Shown piece by piece: positions 20,710 to 30,540 of a stretch of DNA of 64,000 nucleotides. Where the stretch lies: positions 32,828,001 through 32,892,000 of the forward strand of contig CM076142.1 in NCBI GenBank assembly GCA_038025085.1. Direction: 5' to 3'. Numbering within the stretch: the first letter of the stretch is position 1; each line of letters starts with the position of its first letter. The position numbers and the translations under genes were made by a program. This DNA comes from Tetragonia tetragonoides. Taxonomy: Eukaryota > Streptophyta > Magnoliopsida > Caryophyllales > Aizoaceae. The notes under the pieces are model-generated. The model was not told the DNA's origin. It did not search any database and was given only the letters and a program-made list of their open reading frames with translations.

Positions 20710-20934
20710 TGTATAGCCTTCCATATAACAGCATTTATCCTATCCCTAATTTTTCACTCAAGATTTCTTCACAAGTTTTTCGCAGGTGCTAGGAACTGCA
20801 ATTTAAACAAGCCATTACCTGCAAAATCCAATTATGGCTAAAGCCAATATGAAACTATTCTCAATACACCAAGCTGCAGAGAATGACAAATTTGATTCAG
20901 AATCTAACCAAAAGCACAAAATTCTTGTATACAA
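20710..20934. repeat. Internal duplication in the CACTA element, copy 2
   Basis: Second copy of 19633-19859, same orientation, without the following microsatellite. Confidence 0.85.
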
Positions 20935-21481
20935 CCCACAATGGAGAATTTATGACATAATTCAGGTATCAATTTCGCAAATGAATACAGTAACAATCTG
21001 AGGAAAATAACAAATTATTTAAAGTAAAAAGGCATTCGATTTCATTCAAACTCTGAAGCTTGTTCTACTGCACTGATAACCACTTCAAATTGAAGCACAA
21101 TTCCAAACCCTAATTATTTAATAAACTAGAAAATGACATTTTACAAACAAAAAAAAAAAGCTTCAATTACTCGATTGACTGACATACGGATACCTTGAGA
21201 GAAGTTTAAATTGTTGAATGTGAGCTCAAGTCTCTCGAGGTTCTTGAAATAGCTTAAGTATGAAAACTAAAATGATAGTTCGAACGAAAATCCTTCCCTA
21301 ACAGAACGAAAGGGAAGATTTTAGAGCAAAATTCCAGAACAACCCACTCAAAAATTCCTAAACAACTCAAAACGCCCAAAACATACAAATTTCAGCAATT
21401 CTGACAACAAATCACATACTAATAATAAATTTTATTAACTGGAAATTCTGGGCAAAACAAAGACAGATTTTTCATGACTAA

Positions 21482-21659
21482 GGGCATGTTCTTTTCAACT
21501 GGTTTCAGTTTTGTCCAATTTTGTCCAGTTTTGCCCTGTTTTGTCTAGTTTTGTCCAGTTTTGTCCAGTTTGACCCAGTTTTGCCCAGTTTTGACCAGTT
21601 TTGTCCAGTTTTAATAATAATGATAATAATAATAATAATCTACTAAAAAAATGTAAGAA

Positions 21660-21690
<31 letters not shown>

Positions 21691-21723
21691 GTATATATTA
21701 ATTTTTAAAATAATAACAATGAT

Positions 21724-21771
<48 letters not shown>

Positions 21772-21862
21772 GTTATTATTACTATTTGAATACTAATAAT
21801 AATACTAATAATAATATTATTATTATTATAATAATTATTATTATTATTACTATTATTATTAC

Positions 21863-21922
<60 letters not shown>

Positions 21923-22070
21923 AGTGAATATCAAACAATTTCCAGTTTTCTAGTTTCTCCCAGTTTCTCCCAGTTTGACCCAATTTTCTCCAGTTACCAG
22001 TTAGACTTTCCACTTTTGTCCAGTTTCTCCCAGTTACCAGTTCCAGTTTCCAGTTGAAAAGAACGTGCCC
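21482..22070. mobile_element. PIF/Harbinger (Tourist-like) MITE, TSD TAA
   Basis: Ends are GGGCATGTTCTTTTCAACTGG and, inverted, CCAGTTGAAAAGAACGTGCCC, with one mismatch over 21 bp. TAA flanks both sides (21479-21481 and 22071-22073). The interior is a minisatellite of CAGTTTTGTC-type units on both sides of a long ATT/AAT microsatellite (21613-21920). No coding capacity. Confidence 0.85.
21613..21920. repeat. ATT/AAT microsatellite inside the MITE
   Basis: Long runs of AAT and then ATT triplets with few interruptions. The two halves are complementary and could fold into a large hairpin. Confidence 0.85.
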
Positions 22071-22685
22071 TAAATGGGGACAATTAGCAAAACCCTAACC
22101 TGGCGTAGCTCGTAAAGAGGACGACCTCAGTCGCAGGTTGGTAGCGTCATGGTGTTGTTATCTCTCAAAATCAAAGATCAAAACCCTAAAAGACAAGAGG
22201 AGCTAGAAAGAGACAGGAAGAGAGGAGACAGTCGGAACTCGGCAGATCTGGTTCCTGTGATGGCTGGACAAGCAGTAGGTCCGGTGACGGAAGCTCCGGC
22301 GTGCTGTTTGAGTGGTGAGAGAGTCGATTTCCTGAGAGAGAGGAGAGAGAGAGGAGAGAGGAGAGATAGAGAGAGAGAGAGAGGAGATTTGCTGAGAGAG
22401 AGGCGATATGCAATGAGGCTGGGGGCTTTTGTTTTGTTAAGGTGATTGTGCGACGGTCCATTTTAATGACCGACACATTTGGTAGAGTAGGTGTGGCGGT
22501 CATATAAGTCAATCGTCGCCCATTCTTCTCCGTGATTTTATTCAGCTTATGTGTGGTTGTTAAGAAAAACCGCCGCACATTCTCAATACTTATTTACAAA
22601 AATGCCACCGCCTCATTATGGGTGACGGTTGGTTTAATCAACCGTCACATATTAGGCGATGCTGATAGTGGTTTTTGTACTAGTA
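22071..22685. other. CACTA right arm with purine-rich tract and subterminal repeats
   Basis: 22320-22410 is an almost pure GA tract. 22445-22660 holds the right subterminal array (GTGACGGTT, AACCGCCGCACA and variants) mirroring the left array. An open frame at 22149-22445 reflects the GA tract and is not supported as a gene. Confidence 0.6.
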
Positions 22686-22967
22686 ACCCTAACATGTATC
22701 ATTTTCACTCTGGTAATCTAATGGAGATTGATATCCATAACTGAGATCACCATACATCGTCACAAGTTCATGAATGCTTTCTTCAGTAGTTTCTCTCTTT
22801 AAATTAATAAATTATTATTTTATGGATTAATTAATATCTCTCCAAATTAATAAAATCTCATGGTCCCAACATTATTAATTTATAGAGGTTTTACTGTATA
22901 TAGGTCAAATTATAGGACATATATATCTCATTGTGAAGTACTTTTCGATACTGATCCAATAATAATG

Positions 22968-24142
22968 CACTACAAGCAAAATGCGGAATTGCTACCGATA
23001 GTAAGTCAGTCGCTAATGGCCGAAATCAACGACCGATTTGGACTTCGGTCGCTGATATGGCGACTTGTGATAAAGTAAAGCTGTCGAATTTTTTTTTCTT
23101 ATACTAATCAACCCTAACTATAAAACTGATATCTTGCCCGCATCCCCACCCCTCCACTCAGCCCCTCTCTTTCTCTCTCCTCTACTCCTCTCATCTGCTT
23201 CTCCACATCTGCTTTCCCTTCTCCAAAATTCTATCAACAACATCATCACCATCTCGTTACCCACCTCTTTTTTCTTTATCACCCTCTCTCCTCTTGCATT
23301 CAACTCTTCCAGATCTGCTCCCTTTCACTCATTTTTTTTTGCTCTTTAATCAATTTTCATTCTCCTCTTCTTCTTGTTCTTCACTCTCTGATCATAGAAG
23401 TTATCCTCCAAAACTAATGATTATCTGTTCATATCTCTCTCATCTTCGTTTTTACTCAAAAAGCGGCCATTAATATGCAATAATGACGGGAATGTTAAGG
23501 ATTGAAGATGAAGATGGTCCTGAGGTCGAAGATCTAGATTTCAATCGACTGTCTCTCGTCCCTTGCTCAAGAATGACTATGCCAGTGGAAAGAAGGTTCG
23601 CCTTAGTTGTTCTAGGCTCTTTAATGTCGATCTAATTCATGGCTACTTTGTTGTATTTTATTTTATTTTATTTTATTTTTTTTTTTTTTTTGTATTTCAG
23701 ATTACAATTACATATTTGTGAGAAACTTTCAATTGTTTTGTGATAATTTCGTGGTTGTGCTATTTTTATTTGATCATTATAATTTTTGTGTATTTGTCAA
23801 ATTTTTACTTTCGATCTACTTTCAGATCTGAAATGTTGTTGGTTTTGTTCTTTGCTCAAGTATAATGTGCAACTTGAATACGACTCACTGAGTTCACTCA
23901 GTTTTGCTAGATATTTTTGATACATTCCCATACTAGTGTCCGTAATTGGGTGCTAGTGTAGGAATTTATTTTTTTTCAAAAAAATACATTTTGCGACCGA
24001 CAGATTCGGTCTCTATTATTTAGTGACCAAAAGTAGATTAGCGACAAGCTTTTTACCGACCGACTGAAATCGGTCACTAATTGGTCGCTAAGTCTCTTTT
24101 GCGATCGATTTTAGCCCATTTGCGACCGATTTGGCCTGTAGA
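22968..24142. mobile_element. Small CACTA element with GCGACCGA subterminal repeats
   Basis: Begins CACTACAAGCAAAATGCGG and ends GCCTGTAGA, an eroded form of GCCTGTAGTG. ATG is found on both sides (22965-22967 and 24143-24145). Subterminal words GCGACCGATT, CGGTCGCTAA and variants occur at both ends (22975-23080 and 23995-24135). The element is 1175 bp and has no transposase. It sits exactly at the left edge of the LTR-like repeat that starts at 24144. Confidence 0.75.
23483..23632 (+). other. Possible captured gene fragment in the small CACTA element
   Basis: A pyrimidine-rich, 5'UTR-like stretch (23150-23400) precedes an ATG at 23483 opening a 49-codon frame that starts MTGMLRIEDEDGPEVEDLDF. 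Composition here is more gene-like than in the rest of the element. I recognise no family. It could be chance. Confidence 0.2.
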
Positions 24143-24143
24143 A

Positions 24144-26440
24144 TGTGATACCCCAATATTTTCTATAATTATTATTATATTAATTTATTAATGATTTATA
24201 AATAGTTTCAGAAATTAAATCGTCTTTTTATTCAATTTATTCAATTTAAGCCATAATAATATTTATTATTATTATTGAGGTTTTATAATTGTCAATTTAT
24301 TTGAGAGTTTTAATAAATGATTTAAACGATCGAGAGAATTTATATTTCTTTTATTATTTATTTGGGGAGAATTTTGTTCAATTAAATTATTGGGAATATT
24401 TCTTTTTTTCCTAGTTTGAATTTTATTGACCAAATCCCTTGTGGGTAAGTATATATAAAAACAGATGAGAAGTTGTTCAGTTTACACTTTTGATCATCAA
24501 ACCCTCATCACCTCTCCCTCTCTCACACACCCGGTTGTCTCTCTCTCTCCTCTTCCCCTAACTGTCGCCGAAAACCGCCATCACTGCCGCCATGTCGCCA
24601 GTGAGTTTCTCTCTCTTCTTCTTTCACTCTCTTTCTTTCTCTTCCTCTTTCTCACGTTACTTATCTCTCTCACCTTGTTTTCTCTTTCTAGCTCCTGTTG
24701 CAGCCGTAACCACCAAGGGGCCACCACTTTCCAGCCACCTATTGTCTTCTCCGGTGAGATTTCGGGCTGGTTGCTCAGCCCCATCCTCTCTCTCCCTTTC
24801 TTTCTTTCTCATTTTCTCTCTTTTTCGCTCTCTTTTGTGCCTTGCCGTGACCACCACCACCACCGGCGCCGGTGGGTGGTAGTGGCATCACCATTGGGTC
24901 CATGACGACCATGGGTGGTGGTCGTGGTAGTGGTTTAAGGGCCGCGCAATCTTTTTCGATTTGCAGTTCGCAATATTTTCGTGCAGGTTTTATTGAATTT
25001 CAGCAGTTTTTATTTTCTTATTTTATTTATTTTAGGTGTTTTCACAACCCGATTTGAGAAATTCAAAAGCCTAGATTAATTGCTAAAAATCAAAAAATTT
25101 AATAAAAATATCAGTTTACAGTTTCAGTGCTCTTTAGATATTCTTATTGAATAAACTCAGCTTTGGTAATTGTTTTAATTAGGGTCTAAATGACCAAGCG
25201 TGATAATATTCGTACGTGGAACTTACGTACTTCTTGGAAGCGTTTTATTGCTAACCCCTCATGCCTACCGTCTTCCAAAGCCCCATCGAAACTATTTTTG
25301 TGTGTTATGTGCTAATTGAGAAATTGTGGTGAATTTAATATGCAAAGCATGATTAAATTATATCGTCGTTATTATGATATTTATTAAGCATGTTTACCGC
25401 TGTAATTATGAATTATAATGAGCATGTCGATATTATCATGTCTCGAAAATTAATTAGTTCATATGTTGGTATTTGGACAATTGTTGAATCATAAATTATT
25501 AGATATTATTATGCTATTAAATACTTGCTAATTGGTATGGGTATTATTGAGTGCTAGTGAGCACCTATATATTTATCGTTGAATGTCTTGGATGATTTCT
25601 GACTTTTGGATATCATATTACCCTGCCGAATTACTGAAGAAATTGTGCTGGACATGGCATGTCATCTTTGCTGAATTATCGTTATTGAATTAAAACATGT
25701 TTAATTCTCATCGTACTGAATTATCATTGTCATCGTTATTTACTATTCATTGTCAAGAGCATGAAATGAATTAGTAAGTCATGGTCTCGTAATACTACTA
25801 TGTCAACCAATGCAAATTATGTCAATTGTGGTGAATTTAATATGCAAAGCATGATTAAATTATATCGTCGTTATTATATTTATTAAGCATATTTACTGCT
25901 GTAATTATGAATTATAATGAGCATGTCGATATTATCATGTCTCGAGAATTAATTAGTTCATATGTTGGTATTTGGACAATTGTTGGATGACAAATTATTA
26001 GATATTGTTATGCTATTAAATACTTGCTAATTGGTATGGGTATTATTGAGTGCTAGTGAGCACCTATATATTTATAGTTGAATGTCTTGGATGATTTGTG
26101 AATTTTGGATATCATATTACCCTGCCGAAGTGCTGACGAAATAGTGCTGGACATGGCATGTCATCTTTGCTGAATTATCGTTATTGAATTAAAACATGTT
26201 TAATTCTCATCGTATTGAATTATTATTATCGTCGTTATTTACTATTCATTTTCAAGAGCATAAAATAAATTAGTAAGTCATGGTCTCGTAGTACTACTAT
26301 GTCAACCAATGCAAATTATGTCAATTGAATTAAATGAGAGTATGGCTCCTAATGGATCCCTAGGAGTAGTAGAGCAATCGGAGTTACACCTAATGGTGTA
26401 CTTCAAGAGATGCGTGATTCCCAAGTTGCTTATGGACACC
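24144..26440 (+). repeat. Truncated long LTR-like repeat (TGTGATACCCC type)
   Basis: Starts TGTGATACCCCAATATTTT and is homologous to the reverse strand of the complete copy at 45648-49241. It lacks that copy's last 1.7 kb and is cut at 26440 by the LTR of element A. It contains a TATA-like ATATATAAAA at 24451-24460, a pyrimidine-rich stretch (24500-24840), GGT/ACC triplet repeats (24850-24930) and a tandem duplication. Long LTRs with this start occur in some plant gypsy lineages such as Tekay/Del. That assignment is unverified. Confidence 0.65.
25324..26328 (+). repeat. 502-bp tandem duplication within the LTR-like repeat
   Basis: TTGTGGTGAATTTAATATGC begins copy 1 at 25324 and copy 2 at 25826, and the copies are near-identical. 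The relative at 45648-49241 has one copy of this segment (about 47520-48020 on the opposite strand), so the duplication is specific to this locus. Confidence 0.82.
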
Positions 26441-27172
26441 TGTAGACACCAAAAGTTTTGTCTATGATAAGTCCCCATAAAAACCCGACAATGAAAGGAT
26501 TGGATTTTGCTTGAACTTGGGTTGCGAGAATAATTGCTCTAATGATTAGCCCAGTTCATTTGAAGTAATCAGTGGAAGCCTTTTGTACAGGTGATCCAAA
26601 CCAGTTGGACTCAATTCAATTGGAGTCCAAAACTGAGAGATATGCCTCTTTGAACCTAAGAGCCCGAAAGGGAACCCAAACCCATGAGTCAACCCTTGGT
26701 CAAACAAGGGAACTCAGTCAATCACGCTTGGACCCCCTTGGAAAAGCCTCCCCCGCTTGGAAAAGCAGCCAGGCGCCTATACAGGCATGCCGCTCCAGGT
26801 CCAAGCGGTGGCCGCTAGGACAAGCGACTGTGCCGCTAGGACAAGCGACTGTGCCGCTAGGCTAAGCGGCTTGACCGCTTGTCCTGCCAGCTCAGCCGCT
26901 CGGCGTAGTTGTATGGCCGCCTGGACCTCTTTTCACGGATGACAAAAATTTGAAGCCCATTCGATTTCCGTGCCAAAACCTGGCAGCTCGCCCTCTTCTA
27001 TATAAACAAACTTTAAATTTGGTGGCGACTTCCGACAAGTGCATAAGGAAAATCTTCATGTGCATTCACACTCAAAGATTCACGAAAACCCGAACAATCG
27101 CGCTCTCCCAGGCTGCCCGAAAACCTGAAGAAAGGGCAAAGGAGAAAGGGGAGAAAAATCCGGTAGCCTACA
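26441..27172 (+). repeat. 5' LTR of element A (family F2)
   Basis: Starts TGTAGACACCAAAAG, ends GTAGCCTACA and is followed at once by a PBS. 732 bp. U3 carries GCCGCTAGGACAAGCGACTG repeats (26800-26900) and CCAGGCGCCTATACAGG (26769-26785). A TATA box CTATATAAAC lies at 26998-27007. The sequence is unlike the F1 LTR apart from the first bases and the PBS. Confidence 0.8.
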
Positions 27173-27173
27173 G

Positions 27174-27191
27174 TGGCGACTTCACTGGGGG
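27174..27191 (+). other. Primer binding site of element A
   Basis: TGGCGACTTCACTGGGGG, one base different from the E1 PBS at its 3' end. It shows that F1 and F2 use the same tRNA primer. Confidence 0.78.
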
Positions 27192-28214
27192 TATGATTAA
27201 GAGGGTGTAACTTGAAAATCAATTCATTGTTATTATTTTTTCTTGGTTCACTACCTTGAGTGTTCTTATTATTATTTTGTGACTTGTCATTCATCTATTA
27301 ATTTGCATTCATTGCATTCATGTGCATGCGCTTGCATGACTTCCGAGCTTATTTTTACAAGGTCAAACTAGGTTCTTAGCCAATGGAGTGTGGTGAAGTG
27401 CCTTGGTGAGAATCCACTCGATTCTTCTTTGCCAAGAAACATGGATCCCCCCACCTCATATACCTTCCTACGCATTCGTCCATTCGACGAGTAGGATAAC
27501 TATACTAGAATGCCTCACATTATTGCGCATCCCGCGGATTGTTGTACATTCTTGATCTTGAGTACCTTTTGACCAAAACTCTTAAGCCTACCCCATTGCA
27601 TGAACTAGAACCAATGCTTTAGGTTGAAACTCAGTCCCATGTCCATGCTAGATTTTCATGATCATGCCATTTGCGCTGTTGTGCTGTTTGCCCATTTGTG
27701 AATGCAATCTTTGCGTAGTCCTTTTGGTCGTCATATAATATTAGGATAGACCCCACTTAGAATCTTTTCCTTTTTTAATTCTAGATTTTGTCTTAAGATT
27801 GAGTCTAGAATCTTTCTTTTTAGGAAACAATATCCCTCAATGCTCTATATGATGCTCGTTACCTTAGGAAAGATTTCAATGCTTTATTCTTTCCTTTTAT
27901 TTAGGTAGTGAATTTAGGTCAAAGATCTCGATAATATCTCTCCCATCCTTTTTTAGTAAAGAGTATAATATCTTTTGCTTTATCCCATATTCAGTCGAGA
28001 TAATATCTCTCCCCTCTCCTTTTAGTCAAGAGTATAATATCTTTTACTTTATCCCATATTGGGTCGAGATAATATCTCTCCCTTCTCCTTTTAGTCAAGA
28101 GTATAATATCTTTTATTTTTCTTTTCCCGGCGTCGAGATCTTTTGACCTAAACCCATTACTTAGTTCCCAAGGGTAACTATGTTGATTGAATATTCTAGA
28201 TAGAGATTTTCCAC
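27192..28214 (+). other. Leader of element A with a 68-bp tandem repeat
   Basis: Non-coding. Three tandem copies of a unit of about 68 bp with CGAGATAATATCTCTCCC and AGAGTATAATATCTTTT lie at 27927-28115. Their GAGATAATATCTC cores are palindromic. The leader breaks off at 28214 where E2 begins and appears to resume at 42281. Confidence 0.6.
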
Positions 28215-29419
28215 TATAGACGCCAAAAAAGCGCCTTCAGATTTCTCCGCAAAAACTGATGATAAAAGGAGTAAATTATAAACTTGAACTGCTATTTTTG
28301 TTTTAATAGTTAAGATAAGGTCTCAGGTTTTTCCTCCAAACACTCCTTCATTCCATTTCATTCAAAAGCCCCGTTCAAGAGCTTTCCAACGACACGTCTC
28401 ATGTCTCTTTGCGACTCCCGGTCGCCAAGTTGTGATTTAGGGGTAAAATCGTCTTTTACCGTTCAGGGGTAAAACGGACTTTTCGCATTTTTCGAAAAAT
28501 TTTAATTCCTCTGGAAAATAAAAATGGGCTGGATGTCGTCATTATGACCCTGCTTCGGGCCCGACTCATTTTTCAAGCCCGTCTCGTTTTTCAGCTCAGT
28601 TTCTGCCGTCAAACCCTACTTCCCACGCCTATATAAACAACCCTTCACCCTCAGTTCAAAACACACAGCCTACAGTTGGCAACCTCTATTCTCGGTTGAG
28701 TACTCCCGAGCTTCTCCCTCTTTCTTCTAAAATTTGAGATCTTGCTTTACTATCTTGTCAAATGTAGCCAACAGTTCAGGTACAAAATCCTGAGGGCTCA
28801 AATTAAATTAATTGCCTAATTATTTATTTTCAAGTAGTCATAATGTAGATATCATGCCGGAATAACGTTTTATTGCTTCCTAAATATTGTCTGTATAGTC
28901 GTTCTGCTGCCCAACTTGTCAATCGAATGCATGTCTAAATAAGGGTTAAAATAAATGTTGTGATGCTTGTGATGAACCAATTAATAGTCTAAGTCTAGGT
29001 TGTTAATCCGATTTTGCATGGGAATTATGTCTTTAAATTATTAAGCATACTTGAGTCAGTAGAGGCCGTCATAAAACGAGCGAGTTGGGTGCCTAACACC
29101 TTCCCACCTCGTACCTTCGCCCTCGAACCTATTATTTTTGGGTACTCATATGTTCTATATGAGTGGGAGTCTTTCTAAAAACATGATCAATTCACTTATC
29201 GCGCTATTGGGTTGTCCCTTCGGATTGTCCCTTCGGTTTGTCTCTTCGATAAAACGCCGATAGCAGATTTGTGACCTCTTTCGTGGTTTTTATTCAATTC
29301 AAGTCTTTACAAAAGCTTTTCTAACTCGACGGTTCCTTGAACTTATCTAAGCCCCCAACTGACAAATTTTCCATAAGGACGCACTCCGTGGAACCGGTAG
29401 AAAATCCCGGGTCCTTACA
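28215..29419 (+). repeat. 5' LTR of E2
   Basis: Begins TATAGACGCC, that is with TG mutated to TA, and ends TCCTTACA. TATA box TATATAAAC is at 28630-28638. The GCCGCTAGCGG array present in the other F1 LTRs is absent: GGATGTCGTCATTATGACC runs straight into CTGCTTCGGGCC near 28545. Confidence 0.87.
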
Positions 29420-29420
29420 G

Positions 29421-29438
29421 TAGCGACTTCACTGGGGA
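29421..29438 (+). other. Primer binding site of E2
   Basis: TAGCGACTTCACTGGGGA, with TGG changed to TAG at its start. It would prime poorly with a CCA-ended tRNA. Confidence 0.7.
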
Positions 29439-30540
29439 TTTATTTAAGAGGTAGAGACTCGAAAGTCAAGTTTGCTTAATTGTTTAATAACATGTTCCAT
29501 ATTTTTTGCTCATTTGCATGTGCCTTGGCACAACGTTTTGACCATTGTCGACCCTCGAGGAAGTTTGTGTCGCAACTCGTAGACAACCCGTATATCTAAA
29601 GGAATATACAGTTGTCCTATCTTGCAAATCGACGCTTCCTCACCTATGACTCATCAATCCTTGTTGATGAAAAGAATTACAATCGATGTGTCCACCATTC
29701 GCCGAACAGAAAATTGTATTTTGTCGTGGTAACCTCATAGGAGCCAAAAGCCTCTAACCCACATTTGTGCATCCGCTTGCTTGGTGTGCATGTGTCGTTG
29801 TAATGTCCGTCTGATCACATGTTTGCCTGTAAACTACGTTGTTATTATGCTTGCATGAATGCATGATTATTGTGACTACATGCCAACATGTACTTACGTG
29901 CTAGGAGTCGTTTCTTTTTATTAATTTTAGCTAGTTCCTAATGCCCAAAGATGGTGCGAGAATTCAAATTCAATGAACACTCATCATTTTCCCAATGATA
30001 TATTCTAAAAAGTCATGAACAATTTTCTAGGATCTTTTTAGTAAAAAAAGAGTTAGTCTTTCAATTTCCCCCTTCGTGTTTCCTATTTCTTAATTTTTTT
30101 TTTATTTTTTTGATGTAATTTAGATTCGATCAAAAAAAAAAGAGAAAATGAAAAATGAAATTTTTTTTGGCAAAAACAAAATAAAAAAAAGCGACCGAAA
30201 ACAAAAAAAAATCGCAAAAAAAAAAGAAGACCAAAATTCTTTTTAATTTTATCCCATTTTTCATTTTCCTTGAGTCTAGAAAAATAAAAATTAGGATGGT
30301 CCATCTTTTTCTATTTATTTCCGTTCATTTTACTTTAATATTAGGGAAATAATTGGGCATTTAGGCTTAAGGACTTTTCTTTTTTAGGACAATGTGTTTT
30401 CTATATGTGGGTCACGTTTTCATTAGGTGAGAGTCTCATAGTTTTTCTTGTTACTAAGTGATCCGTGCTTCCTATTCAGGATAGGGGGTCCAAGGAAGAA
30501 AGGAAATCTTGAGAAAAGTTGGGCTCGGCCTTCTGCAAGG
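29439..30540 (+). other. E2 leader region
   Basis: Homologous to 1742-2906. Hairpin 1 is at 29583-29615 and the 3' splice-site context (TTACTAA, then CCTATTCAG ending at 30479) is conserved. A/T homopolymers occupy 30085-30240. The gag ATG candidate lies at 30541. Confidence 0.6.

Larger units (their letters stand above)
18241..21481. other. CACTA interior, no gene recognised
   Basis: Low-GC DNA without a supported CDS. Short open frames here are driven by composition. Some splice-like words (for example CAGGTAAGG near 19160) hint at captured gene pieces but I cannot identify one. Confidence 0.4.
17822..22685. mobile_element. CACTA (En/Spm) element, non-autonomous, TSD ACC
   Basis: Left end CAATAGTGCAGAAATGG and right end, on the minus strand, TACTAGTACAAAAACCAC are degenerate CACTAGTRCARAAA-type termini. 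ACC flanks both ends (17819-17821, 22686-22688), the 3-bp duplication expected of CACTA elements. Both ends carry dense subterminal repeats of TGTGGCGGTT in both orientations. No transposase is recognisable in the 4.9 kb. The inside is AT-rich, with a 225-bp internal duplication, a CAA/CAG microsatellite and a MITE. Confidence 0.8.
17367..22896. mobile_element. Emigrant/pogo-type TIR element carrying nested insertions
   Basis: The left end CAGTATAACCTCTATAAATT continues to 17390, and its inverted partner TATTAATTTATAGAGGTTTT ends at 22896 with ACTG. The two 24-bp termini match except for about one base. TATATA flanks both ends, in line with a TA (or TATATA) target duplication. The terminus resembles the Emigrant MITE/Lemi1 pogo-like TIR as I remember it. 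Without the nested CACTA element the host element would be about 660 bp, a MITE size, with no transposase. Confidence 0.75.

Noticed and set aside
22149..22445. Arg/Glu-rich frame in the CACTA right arm
   Set aside because: Produced by a GA tract; no homology recognised.
24465..25057. Ser/Leu-rich frames in the LTR-like repeat (also 48323-48933 on the other strand)
   Set aside because: Pyrimidine-rich, low-complexity sequence. The two loci disagree in frame, so no protein appears conserved.
28210..28214. TCCAC as a clean target duplication of E2
   Set aside because: The right flank reads CGCAC, only three of five bases agree, so insertion of E2 into the leader of A is inferred from context only.
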